NCBI GenBank assembly: GCA_017646555.1
Contig: JAGCMG010000092.1
Span: 1-13,216 of the forward strand
Reading direction: 5' to 3'
DNA from: Clostridia bacterium
GTDB lineage: Bacteria > Bacillota > Clostridia > Christensenellales > Borkfalkiaceae
Length of the DNA stretch: 13,216 nt
Part shown: piece after piece, positions 1 to 6,534 of the stretch
Numbering within the stretch: the first letter of the stretch is position 1
Layout of the letters: each line of letters begins with the position of its first letter
Made by a program: the position numbers and the translations under genes
The notes under the pieces: generated by a model
Database searches by the model: none
Seen by the model: only the letters and a program-made list of their open reading frames with translations
What the model was told of the DNA's origin: nothing

Positions 1-111
1 GCTAAAGGCGATTACGCTTATATGATTATTGATACCGATAACGACGTTACTGATGAAGTATTAAAAGATTTATCAGCAGTTGACGGTATGATTAAAGTTA
101 GAAAAATCTAA
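1..111 (+). CDS. serA: C-terminal ACT domain, probably D-3-phosphoglycerate dehydrogenase (partial, 5' end outside window)
   Basis: Only the last 36 residues lie in the window; the frame is open to the left edge and stops with TAA at 109-111. The visible peptide has the beta-alpha-beta ending of an ACT domain: a YMIIDTD strand, a helix with DEVLKDLSAVDG, then the closing strand MIKVRKI. This arrangement closely matches the serine-binding regulatory domain at the C-terminus of bacterial SerA, which oxidises 3-phosphoglycerate in the first step of serine synthesis and is often feedback-inhibited through that domain. The catalytic part is not visible, so another ACT-ended protein cannot be excluded. 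A strong hairpin terminator follows 9 bases after the stop, so this is the last gene of its transcript. Confidence 0.7.
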   Translation, partial: AKGDYAYMIIDTDNDVTDEVLKDLSAVDGMIKVRKI

Positions 112-120
112 TAAAATTAA

Positions 121-147
121 AAGTCCACATTGAAAGTGGACTTTTTT
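121..147 (+). terminator. Rho-independent terminator after the serA-like gene, probably two-way
   Basis: Perfect 8-bp stem AAGTCCAC (121-128) / GTGGACTT (136-143) with a 7-base loop, followed by a T run at 142-147. Flanking A and T bases can lengthen the stem. Read on the minus strand the hairpin is followed by a broken T run, so it could also stop transcripts coming from spoIIID, whose stop codon lies about 50 bases away and which has no other obvious terminator. Confidence 0.85.
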
Positions 148-196
148 ATTGCAATAAATATCTATTTATCACGGTATATTTTACAGTATTTTTATA

Positions 197-472
197 TTAT
201 TTGTTGTACATATGCTCATTTTTTGACATTTTAGCGTATTTTTGCTTAGTTGCCTCTCCCCCACGAATATGACGGACAGATAAGTTTTCGTGCAATATAC
301 TTTTTACGGCTAAATATAAATTTTTATCAATAACTTTAAGCCTTTTAGTAACGTCTTTATGTACGGTTGATTTACTTACTTTAAATATTTTAGCAGTTTT
401 TCTTACGGTTGCCTTTTCGTCTACGATATATTCAGCCTCTTTAATTATTCTTTTTATTAAATATTCACGCAT
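197..472 (-). CDS. spoIIID: Sporulation transcription factor SpoIIID
   Basis: 91-residue DNA-binding regulator that, in endospore formers, acts in the mother cell to activate or repress sigma-E-dependent genes. Recognition rests on the helix-turn-helix at about residues 22-44 (ATVRKTAKIFKVSKSTVHKD) and the family signature VRHIRGGEATKQKY at about 66-79. Length matches the roughly 93-residue Bacillus protein. An upstream in-frame ATG at 488-490 would add six residues, but it has no ribosome site. The ATG at 470-472 is preceded by GTGAGG with 5-base spacing, and it yields an N-terminus (MREYLIKR) that lines up with the family, so I chose it. The gene is single and divergent from the folate gene at 574. 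A tentative sigma-E-like element lies just upstream. Its presence is the main evidence that the host makes spores. Confidence 0.95.
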   Translation of the reverse strand: MREYLIKRIIKEAEYIVDEKATVRKTAKIFKVSKSTVHKDVTKRLKVIDKNLYLAVKSILHENLSVRHIRGGEATKQKYAKMSKNEHMYNK

Positions 473-490
473 AGTTACCTCACTTGACAT

Positions 491-520
491 ATAACTATGC
501 GCGTTTTCGACAAATAATAC
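491..520 (-). promoter_or_regulatory. Possible sigma-E-type promoter for spoIIID
   Basis: On the minus strand a CATAGTTAT block (491-499) resembles the sigma-E -10 element, and GTATTATT (513-520) lies about 13 bases upstream in the -35 position. The match to the -35 consensus is imperfect. Transcription from it would begin near 485, downstream of the ATG at 490, which independently favours the ATG at 472. No good housekeeping promoter is seen in the same stretch. This is inference from motif resemblance only. Confidence 0.3.
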
Positions 521-538
521 TTAAATCTTTTATTTTGT

Positions 539-567
539 TTGTAATAAGTTTATTTTTCGTGTATAAT
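539..567 (+). promoter_or_regulatory. Housekeeping promoter giving a leaderless folate-gene mRNA
   Basis: TTGTAA (539-544), 17-base spacer, perfect TATAAT (562-567). The expected transcription start, about 7 bases after the -10 box, falls at or next to the A of the ATG at 574. No Shine-Dalgarno motif stands between promoter and start codon, which fits leaderless translation. Confidence 0.7.
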
Positions 568-573
568 TAATTT

Positions 574-1101
574 ATGAATAATTTACGAAAAGAGATTAAA
601 TCATTGCGCGACGAATTAGCAAAAACTGTCGCAAACGATTTGTCCGATAAAATATTTAATAATCTACTTACGCTTGATATTTTTGATTATCAAAATTTTT
701 TCGTTTACAAAAGTTTTAAAAACGAAGTTTCTACTAAAAAACTTATAGATTTTTTAATTTCAAAAAATAAAACCGTGGCGTTCCCTGTAACTAATTCGCT
801 TGATATGCTGGCAGGTAAGCCAAATTCTATTGATGAAGTTAAGTCAGCGTTTGGCATTGACGAACCAAAAGATTATTTGGTTTTAGATAATATCGACGTA
901 TGCTTTGTTCCACTTGTAGTTGCCGACGAACATAAAAACCGTCTTGGATTTGGCAAAGGCTATTACGATAGATTTTTATCTAAACACCCTTGCTTAAAAA
1001 TAGGGCTTGCATACGAATTTCAAGTGGTCAATCAACTTTCCCCTAACCCGTGGGACGTTCCACTTGATATAATCGTTACCGAAAGTAGAATTATTAGATA
1101 A
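574..1101 (+). CDS. 5-formyltetrahydrofolate cyclo-ligase
   Basis: 175 residues, near the usual 180-200 for this family. The enzyme uses ATP to convert 5-formyltetrahydrofolate to 5,10-methenyltetrahydrofolate, returning a storage or inhibitory folate to one-carbon metabolism in the cytoplasm. Evidence: the N-terminal basic helix RKEIKSLRDEL (5-15), the substrate/phosphate-binding signature RLGFGKGYYDRFL at 123-135, and the closing LDIIVTESRI near 164-173. Names used for the gene include ygfA and fthC; I leave the symbol empty because usage varies. The ATG at 574 gives the expected family N-terminus but has no ribosome site and lies directly behind a -10 box, so the message is probably leaderless. 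No terminator is visible after the stop, and a separate promoter begins 48 bases downstream. Confidence 0.93.
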   Translation: MNNLRKEIKSLRDELAKTVANDLSDKIFNNLLTLDIFDYQNFFVYKSFKNEVSTKKLIDFLISKNKTVAFPVTNSLDMLAGKPNSIDEVKSAFGIDEPKDYLVLDNIDVCFVPLVVADEHKNRLGFGKGYYDRFLSKHPCLKIGLAYEFQVVNQLSPNPWDVPLDIIVTESRIIR

Positions 1102-1149
1102 TTTCAAGTAAAAGCCTAAAAAACTATTCACTTTTAATAAATAAGCATA

Positions 1150-1178
1150 TTGACTTAAATATAGCCGTATGATATAAT
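1150..1178 (+). promoter_or_regulatory. Promoter of the GH31 glycosidase gene
   Basis: TTGACT (1150-1155), exactly 17 bases, then perfect TATAAT (1173-1178). Transcription should start near 1185, leaving a leader of about 40 bases with a good ribosome site (TAGGAG, 1211-1216, 9 bases before the ATG). A short GCCTT/AAGGC inverted repeat lies at 1185-1196. Its loop is too small for a stable hairpin, though it could be a protein-binding site. Confidence 0.75.
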
Positions 1179-1225
1179 TTAAAAGCCTTTTAAGGCAACC
1201 TTTTATCAATTAGGAGCATTTATAA

Positions 1226-2785
1226 ATGAAAACTTTAAAATTTCAAATGTTGCCAAACGAATTATGGTGGGGTGGAAGTGTTGCTTACGCCTTAAAACAA
1301 CCGTTTGATTTAACAACGAATATTAAACTCAACGTTGAAGAAACGGGCGAAAATCAATCGGCACCTTTTTTCATTTCTTCTATGGGTAGATATATTTGGG
1401 ACGATAGCCCTATTCGTTCAATCGAATTTAACGACGGAACGGTAACTTTAGACGGCACAAACCCAGTTCTCGTTAAAGCGGGCGATTGCCTAAAAGACGC
1501 GTATTTTGATGCAATGCGCAATCATTTCCCGTTTGAAGATAAAGAACTACCTGAAATATTCTTCCGTACGGCGCAATACAATACCTGGATGGAATTTACC
1601 TATTACCCGACACAACAATCGGTACTTAATTACGCGCACGCAATCGTTGATAACGGCTATAAACCTGGTGTTTTAATGATTGACGAAGGTTGGCATATCG
1701 GCTATGGCACTTGGGAATTTGATTTTCATAAATTTCCTAACCCTAAAGCAATGGTTGACGAATTGCACGAACTCGGCTTTAAGGTAATGCTTTGGGTCGT
1801 ACCGTACGTTACCCCTGACGGAAGGGATTTTTTAGACCATAAAGACAAATGGATTTGCGATATTATGGGTAAACCGTTTGAACCGCGTTTACTTCGCCAA
1901 CCAAATGGTGAGGTTGCCATTTTAAAATGGTGGAACGGCTATTCTGCAGTATTAAATCTTTGTGAAGAGGCCGATAGAAAGTATTTAGATAGTAAACTTT
2001 TACATTTAATAAACGACTACGGCGTGGACGGATTTAAGTTTGACGGCGGAAACATAGCGTCTTTTTCAAAGCATTTATGGATGACCCCACCACCAGAAAA
2101 AACCGCTGAAGAATTAAATTTAGCGTGGAACGAATTTGGCGCAAAATACACCTATCACGAATATAAAGACACCTATAATAAAGGTGGAAAAGCAACTATT
2201 CAGCGTATTTGCGACCGCGCGCATAGTTGGGGTGATAACGGGTTAGGTTCGCTTATCCCGACGGCTTTAATGCAAGGGCTTTTAGGGTATCCGTATCTTT
2301 GCCCTGATATGATAGGTGGTGGCTCTTGGGCACCAACCGTTGACCCTAACTTTAAGTGCGACGAAGAATTGTTCGTTCGTATGGCGCAATGCTCGGCACT
2401 TTTCCCAATGATGCAATTTTCTTGGGCACCGTGGCGAGTTTTAAGTAAAGAATCGCAAGAACTTTGCTTAAAAGCATCAAAATTACACGATAAATTCGCA
2501 TCAATTATAGTAGAACTCGTTAAAAAAGCAAGAAAAACCGGCGCGCCTATTTTACAAATGATGGAATTTTACGCACCTCATAAAGGATACGCGCGTATTA
2601 CCGACCAGTTTATGCTTGGTGATAGTATTTTAGTTTGCCCAGTTATTCAAAAGGGCGTACGCGTTAGAAAAGCCGTATTACCAAGTGGTACTTGGGAATA
2701 TTGCGACGGAACGATTTATCAAGGCGACACAGTGGTTGAAGTTAGCGCACCACTTGATACTTTGCCGTATTTTAGAAAAATTTAA
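1226..2785 (+). CDS. Glycoside hydrolase family 31 protein (alpha-glycosidase, substrate not assigned)
   Basis: 519-residue retaining alpha-glycosidase. A short beta-rich N-terminal part (1-110) leads into a TIM barrel with the GH31 landmarks: MIDEGWH (151-157), the WEFDFHKFPNPKAMVDELH stretch and VMLWVVPYVTP in the following barrel strand, the nucleophile motif KFDGG with Asp273, the acid/base region SWGDN with Asp337, and DMIGGG (361-366). A small beta domain closes the protein. It is much shorter than classical GH31 alpha-glucosidases or YicI-type xylosidases and lacks their extra domains. The layout recalls the compact branch that includes alpha-galactosidase-like members, but the substrate cannot be read from sequence. 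No signal peptide is seen, so it should act in the cytoplasm on imported oligosaccharides. No sugar transporter gene is adjacent. It has its own promoter and terminator, so it looks monocistronic. Confidence 0.9.
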   Translation: MKTLKFQMLPNELWWGGSVAYALKQPFDLTTNIKLNVEETGENQSAPFFISSMGRYIWDDSPIRSIEFNDGTVTLDGTNPVLVKAGDCLKDAYFDAMRNHFPFEDKELPEIFFRTAQYNTWMEFTYYPTQQSVLNYAHAIVDNGYKPGVLMIDEGWHIGYGTWEFDFHKFPNPKAMVDELHELGFKVMLWVVPYVTPDGRDFLDHKDKWICDIMGKPFEPRLLRQPNGEVAILKWWNGYSAVLNLCEEADRKYLDSKLLHLINDYGVDGFKFDGGNIASFSKHLWMTPPPEKTAEELNLAWNEFGAKYTYHEYKDTYNKGGKATIQRICDRAHSWGDNGLGSLIPTALMQGLLGYPYLCPDMIGGGSWAPTVDPNFKCDEELFVRMAQCSALFPMMQFSWAPWRVLSKESQELCLKASKLHDKFASIIVELVKKARKTGAPILQMMEFYAPHKGYARITDQFMLGDSILVCPVIQKGVRVRKAVLPSGTWEYCDGTIYQGDTVVEVSAPLDTLPYFRKI

Positions 2786-2832
2786 TGATAAAATATTTGC
2801 GTTTTTATAAATACTCTAATTTAACGCACAAA

Positions 2833-2863
2833 AAAGGCGGTCGTTTGACCGCCTTTATTTTTT
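2833..2863 (+). terminator. Two-way terminator between GH31 and symporter genes
   Basis: Ten-base perfect stem AAAGGCGGTC (2833-2842) / GACCGCCTTT (2847-2856) with loop GTTT. T-rich sequence follows on the plus strand (2854-2863) and a T run follows on the minus strand (complement of the A run 2830-2835). It sits between two converging genes whose stops are 2785 and 2866, so it likely ends both transcripts. Confidence 0.92.
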
Positions 2864-2865
2864 AT

Positions 2866-4248
2866 TTATAGAAAGAAAGTGCTGATATATCCGTATACCC
2901 ACAAGAATATTATTGCAAGTGGTAACACGTACTTAACGTAAACTTTAAACCATTTACCTTTTGGCACAGCCAACCCTTTACCCGTATTTGCTTCCGTTAA
3001 GAAGTTATCGTAACCCCAGCCTTTATCTTTATTTAAGGTACAGAACAATAAATAGATAAGTGAGCCGATAGGTAAAATATTGTTTGAAACGATAAAGTCT
3101 TCTAAATCTAACACGCAAGAAGTTCCACCAAGTGGGGTAAAGCCTGCAAGAACGTTAAACCCTAACGCGCACGGGATTGATAAAACGATTATTAAAATAG
3201 TATCGTATATGCACGCTTGTTTTCTTGTCCAGCCGAACTTTTCCATCGTAATTGAAATTATATTTTCAAACACGGCGGTAACCGTCGACATAGCCGCGAA
3301 AATCATAAACAAGAAGAATAACGAGCCCCAAATTCTACCACCAGGCATAGCGTTAAATACGTTTGGTAACGCTTGGAATATTAAATCAGGACCCCCTTCA
3401 GGTTCAACACCGAAAGCAAAGCAAGCAGGAATTACGATAAGGCCTGCCATAAACGCAACAAAAGTGTCGAGCGCTGCGATTGAAACGCTTTCGCCAAGTA
3501 AGCGTCTATCTTTTTTAATGTACGAGCCAAAAATCGCCATTGAGCCCATACCTATTGATAAGGTAAAGAACGCTTGACCCATTGCAGCGAATAAAACTTC
3601 GCCAACTCTGCCCGAAAACTTAGAAAAATCAGGCACTAAATAGTATTTAACACCTGCGCCTGCGCCCGGTAAAGTCAATACGTATACGGCAAGAACTGCG
3701 ATAATTAAAAGTAAACAAAGCATCATAATTTTATTTACTCTTTCAACGCCGTTTTTAAGACCAAACGAACATACTAAAAAACCAACTATCGTAACGCAAG
3801 CCATTACGCCGATTAGTAAGTACGGATTTGAAACCATTTCGCCAAACTGACTACCAATAGCCTCGCTTGAAAGCGTACCAGAAAAATCACCTTTTATCAT
3901 TTTGACAAAATAAATAAACATCCAACCCGTTACGACGGTATAGAACATCATTAGTAAAAAGTTACCAGCCATACCGACCCAACCGAAATGGTGCCATTTT
4001 GTTTTAGGTGGTTCAAGTTCTCTAAACGATTCGGCAACGCTTTTTTGACTTGCACGCCCAACGGCAAATTCCATAGTCATAATCGGTAAGCCGAACACCA
4101 CCAAAAACAATAAGTAAACAAGTATGAACGCAGCGCCACCGTATTGACCTACTATGTACGGAAAACGCCATACGTTACCAAGCCCGATTGCACAGCCTGC
4201 TGAAATTAGCACGAAACCTAATCTTGAACCAAATTTTTCTCTTTCCAT
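2866..4248 (-). CDS. Neurotransmitter:sodium symporter (NSS/SNF) family transporter, LeuT fold
   Basis: 460-residue inner-membrane protein of the LeuT-fold family, which couples inward sodium flow to uptake of amino acids or related amines. TM1 carries the signature IGLGNVWRFPY (21-31); Ala20, Asn25 and Arg28 match the LeuT sodium-site and gate positions, while the position of LeuT Asn21 is Cys19. TM6 carries the GMGSMAIFGSYI stretch. I count about 11 hydrophobic segments (near 10-33, 39-62, 88-112, 145-164, 174-197, 220-243, 257-282, 307-335, 345-365, 385-407, 435-458), consistent with the 11-helix prokaryotic branch that lacks TM12. Substrate unknown. The start has a GAAGG ribosome site 7 bases upstream, lying inside the end of the SGNH gene, so the two genes are very probably cotranscribed and perhaps translationally coupled. 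Confidence 0.95.
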   Translation of the reverse strand: MEREKFGSRLGFVLISAGCAIGLGNVWRFPYIVGQYGGAAFILVYLLFLVVFGLPIMTMEFAVGRASQKSVAESFRELEPPKTKWHHFGWVGMAGNFLLMMFYTVVTGWMFIYFVKMIKGDFSGTLSSEAIGSQFGEMVSNPYLLIGVMACVTIVGFLVCSFGLKNGVERVNKIMMLCLLLIIAVLAVYVLTLPGAGAGVKYYLVPDFSKFSGRVGEVLFAAMGQAFFTLSIGMGSMAIFGSYIKKDRRLLGESVSIAALDTFVAFMAGLIVIPACFAFGVEPEGGPDLIFQALPNVFNAMPGGRIWGSLFFLFMIFAAMSTVTAVFENIISITMEKFGWTRKQACIYDTILIIVLSIPCALGFNVLAGFTPLGGTSCVLDLEDFIVSNNILPIGSLIYLLFCTLNKDKGWGYDNFLTEANTGKGLAVPKGKWFKVYVKYVLPLAIIFLWVYGYISTFFL

Positions 4249-4251
4249 TTT

Positions 4252-5397
4252 TTAACCTTCAATATTAACTAAAATTTTATACGCTTCTTCCGCCATTTTT
4301 TGAGCACCACCAACAGTTGGGTGTAACCAATCCGTCGTCCACTCTTTTTTAATAGCGGTAGGCTCGTTTTCATCTTGAACGACTTTATCAAAATCGATAA
4401 AACCGTCGATAATGCAATCTTCATCACCTAAATTCCTAATCCACGCGTTGAGTTTTGCGCGAATTTCTTCCCTTTCAGGCGACCAACTCTTATAATTGCC
4501 AAACGGAATAACTGTTGCAAAATATACTTTTAAGCCAAACTTTCTTGCTACTGCCACGTACTTTTTATAACCTAAAATAAGTTCTTCAGCCGTTGGAAGT
4601 GATTCAAACGGACGATATACGCTACCATCAGGGTGAATAATATCGTTTATACCGTGTAAAACGACAATTGCTTTCGCGCCTGAAACACGGCTTAAATCGC
4701 GTTCAATTCTTGTTATCCCTGCCTCGCCGTAGTGAATATTTAGCCAGTTTGAATAAGTCCTTAAAACCCTTGCACCACTTATCGCCTTTCTTACAACTGA
4801 AAAGTTATCGCCGTTTTTAACGATTATTTCTTTAAGGTGGTCAGGCCAATACTGAGCCGTAATAGAATCGCCAAAACACACTATCGCATCATTGTCTTTT
4901 GTTAAAACGTCAAGTCCGATAAGAAAATAGTTTTTAGAACAATCCCTTGATACGTATAGTGGGAAATTTTCTTTTTCAGTAAAATCGCCTTGGCAAATAA
5001 AGCCGTAAGAATATTGACCGACTTGCATTACGCCAGTCGATAAATTTGTCATCTTTTTAAAGTAAATGCTGACGGCTAAAAATTCGCCAAAGTTGACGCT
5101 ATAATCAATTTCATCCGAAACGGCGTAACCGTTTTTACTCATTTTTAGTTTACTTTTTTTATTAAAAGTTACTTTTTTTATATCGCTTACGGTAGCCGTG
5201 CCGTCTGATTTTGCGATAGTAACCGAATCTAAAACGACTTTTTCGTCCGTGAAAAAGTTGCTAAATTTTAATCTTACCTTACTGCCCGTTGCAGTACACT
5301 TAATTATATATCTTAAAGTTAAATTTTTAGCGTAATCTTGCTCATGCTTTTCAGCAAAAGATTCAGAAACGCCAAAAGTTGAAACCCACTTTTTCAT
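4252..5397 (-). CDS. SGNH/GDSL-family hydrolase with N-terminal beta-sandwich domain
   Basis: 381-residue predicted esterase or lipase-like enzyme. The N-terminal ~150 residues are beta-rich and resemble the domain found in front of many GDSL hydrolases (SKVRLKFSNFF near 39-49, the DSVTIAK strand, LAVSIYF near 107-113). The SGNH catalytic blocks follow in order: FGDSIT with nucleophile Ser178, ISGAR with Gly208, HGIND with Asn251, and DWLHP with Asp356 and His359. All catalytic residues are intact. Relatives in other phyla are often secreted, but no signal peptide is present here, so it should be cytoplasmic. A ribosome site AAAGAGG stands 5 bases before the ATG, behind a near-consensus promoter. 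The symporter gene starts 3 bases after its stop. That suggests import of an esterified or acylated amine or amino compound followed by deacylation, which is an inference from position only. Confidence 0.88.
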   Translation of the reverse strand: MKKWVSTFGVSESFAEKHEQDYAKNLTLRYIIKCTATGSKVRLKFSNFFTDEKVVLDSVTIAKSDGTATVSDIKKVTFNKKSKLKMSKNGYAVSDEIDYSVNFGEFLAVSIYFKKMTNLSTGVMQVGQYSYGFICQGDFTEKENFPLYVSRDCSKNYFLIGLDVLTKDNDAIVCFGDSITAQYWPDHLKEIIVKNGDNFSVVRKAISGARVLRTYSNWLNIHYGEAGITRIERDLSRVSGAKAIVVLHGINDIIHPDGSVYRPFESLPTAEELILGYKKYVAVARKFGLKVYFATVIPFGNYKSWSPEREEIRAKLNAWIRNLGDEDCIIDGFIDFDKVVQDENEPTAIKKEWTTDWLHPTVGGAQKMAEEAYKILVNIEG

Positions 5398-5423
5398 AGC
5401 GACCTCTTTAATATAATATAATT

Positions 5424-5452
5424 ATTATATACTTTAAATTAAATAATTGCAA
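5424..5452 (-). promoter_or_regulatory. Promoter of the SGNH hydrolase-symporter unit
   Basis: On the minus strand TTGCAA (5447-5452), 17-base spacer, TATAAT (5424-5429). Transcription would begin near 5417, giving a leader of about 20 bases that contains the AAAGAGG ribosome site (5403-5409). Confidence 0.7.
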
Positions 5453-5488
5453 TTGTTTAAAAAGACTTTATCGCATTAGCGCAAAATA

Positions 5489-5518
5489 AAAGCACGGAAA
5501 TTACTATTTCCGTGCTTT
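5489..5518 (-). terminator. Terminator of the six-gene minus-strand run
   Basis: Perfect 13-bp stem AAAGCACGGAAAT (5489-5501) / ATTTCCGTGCTTT (5506-5518), loop TACT. On the minus strand it is followed by TTTTATTTT, and it starts only 2 bases after the stop codon of the 45-residue gene. On the plus strand a T run (5516-5522) makes it formally two-way. It insulates the six-gene run from the SGNH promoter just beyond. Confidence 0.9.
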
Positions 5519-5520
5519 TT

Positions 5521-5658
5521 TTAACGATATAAATCAGTTTTTTGGTTAACTATAACTTTTGGTGGTTTTTCTTCCTTTAACGCCATTAAATATTTAGCGT
5601 AATCAGCATCCGATAAAACCGTTGGTTTGTTTTTGCGTTTTTTCTTCTTTTTAGCCAT
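5521..5658 (-). CDS. Small lysine-rich protein, 45 residues, function unknown
   Basis: I do not recognise this protein. It begins MAKKKKKRKNKP, so the first dozen residues are almost all basic, then has a probable short helix SDADYAKYLMALKEEK (about 16-31) and a Val/Lys-rich ending. No membrane segment, cysteines or zinc motif. Support for it being real: an AGAGAGG ribosome site 5 bases before the ATG, a stop codon 2 bases before a strong terminator, and its place as last gene of a same-strand run (54 bases after the gene ending at 5713). The basic front recalls a nucleic-acid or ribosome contact, or could simply be a poly-lysine extension like the tail of the membrane protein at the other end of the run. 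An 11-bp inverted repeat spans its start codon. Confidence 0.7.
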   Translation of the reverse strand: MAKKKKKRKNKPTVLSDADYAKYLMALKEEKPPKVIVNQKTDLYR

Positions 5659-5697
5659 AAAAACCTCTCTTATTAGAATACTTTTATTATGGCTAAA
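5650..5697 (-). repeat. Inverted repeat able to fold over the start codon of the 45-residue gene
   Basis: TTTAGCCATAA (5650-5660) and its exact reverse complement TTATGGCTAAA (5687-5697) are separated by 26 bases. In the minus-strand transcript the upstream arm can pair with the bases covering the ATG, leaving the AGAGAGG ribosome site in the loop. Only read-through mRNA from the upstream genes would contain both arms. Confidence 0.55.
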
Positions 5698-5712
5698 TTA
5701 AATTTTTTTATA

Positions 5713-6534
5713 CTAATTTTCTATCTTGAAATTTTTCACCGATAAAAACGCTTTGTCTTTAGAAAAATCTTTCTTTATATCAACTTCACCACCAAGGCTT
5801 TCAATCGCGCATTTAAGTTCTTGATAGTCGGCGTAGTCGATTTTATCGCTACTTATTGCCAAAGTTAAAACTTCAATTGCGCGTTCGTCACCGTAGCGCG
5901 ATAAGTAACTTGCGTAAATCATCATTTTATCGGGGTTAGCGTTAAACTCATCAATTAAAATCTTGAACGCTCTTTCGTCGTCTTTTACATATGATAAAAT
6001 TTCGACTAAATTGATTTTACGGTCAAGTTTCGCAATACCGTATGCGTTCAAAACGCGCTCTTTAACCATTTCAGCGTTAGAAATAAGCGCTTCGGTAGAA
6101 AGTTCAACAACCGACGAATAGGTAGAATTTAATATAAAATCTAAATACTTATCAAGATAGTTTTTTGAGCCTTTATCGTTAAGCAAATTGATTGCGTATG
6201 AAATTTTTTCTTCGTCGTTTTCATTTAAAAGACCAGCGATAATTTCTTCCCCGCCCTCTTTTTCGGCAAGCGATTCGCATAAATATGCGCTTGGCGCAAT
6301 ACCGCTATTTAAGTGCTCAATTAACGCTAATGCAAGTTCGTCAGCCGAAAACGAATCGTAATACTTAACGGGCGATAAGCCGTCTAACTCAGAAAACGTC
6401 GTATTTGCAAATGCTGTAAAAATGAGTTCGATATTTTCTTCAATTTCTTCAGCCGTTAAATTTACGGCGTTCTTTTTTACGTATTCGGTTGCAAATTGTT
6501 GAAACAATTTATCAGTATCAATAATTTTAATCAT
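5713..6534 (-). CDS. Helical-repeat (HEAT-like) protein, function unknown
   Basis: I do not recognise a named family. The 273-residue protein is acidic, soluble and almost all predicted alpha helix. Its second half shows paired helices of about 30-35 residues with conserved small and leucine positions (SYAINLLNDKGS..., SSVVELSTEALISN..., ERAFKILIDEFNA..., ERAIEVLTLAISSD), as in HEAT/armadillo scaffolds. No catalytic motif, signal peptide or membrane helix. A GTG at 6541-6543 is in frame, but it lies inside the ribosome site AAGGTG (6541-6546) that serves the ATG at 6532-6534, so I use the ATG. That start overlaps the end of the TPR gene by 8 bases, a classic arrangement for translational coupling and roughly equal output, which suggests the two proteins work together. 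It ends in TAG, the only non-TAA stop in the window. Confidence 0.8.
   Translation of the reverse strand: MIKIIDTDKLFQQFATEYVKKNAVNLTAEEIEENIELIFTAFANTTFSELDGLSPVKYYDSFSADELALALIEHLNSGIAPSAYLCESLAEKEGGEEIIAGLLNENDEEKISYAINLLNDKGSKNYLDKYLDFILNSTYSSVVELSTEALISNAEMVKERVLNAYGIAKLDRKINLVEILSYVKDDERAFKILIDEFNANPDKMMIYASYLSRYGDERAIEVLTLAISSDKIDYADYQELKCAIESLGGEVDIKKDFSKDKAFLSVKNFKIEN

Noticed and set aside
1185..1196. Hairpin or riboswitch in the GH31 leader
   Set aside because: The GCCTT/AAGGC arms are separated by two bases and the leader is only ~40 bases, too small for a known riboswitch.
994..1209. Open frame on the minus strand overlapping the folate gene and the GH31 leader
   Set aside because: It has no homology-like motifs, runs antisense to a well-supported gene and crosses the GH31 promoter; chance frame.
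3080..3577. 165-codon open frame on the plus strand inside the symporter gene
   Set aside because: Antisense shadow of a clear NSS transporter; composition is that of a reversed membrane protein, with no ribosome site.
5689..5745. Short plus-strand frame beginning ATGGCTAAA
   Set aside because: Only 18 codons, no ribosome site, antisense to the end of another gene; the ATGGCTAA resemblance is just the inverted-repeat arm.
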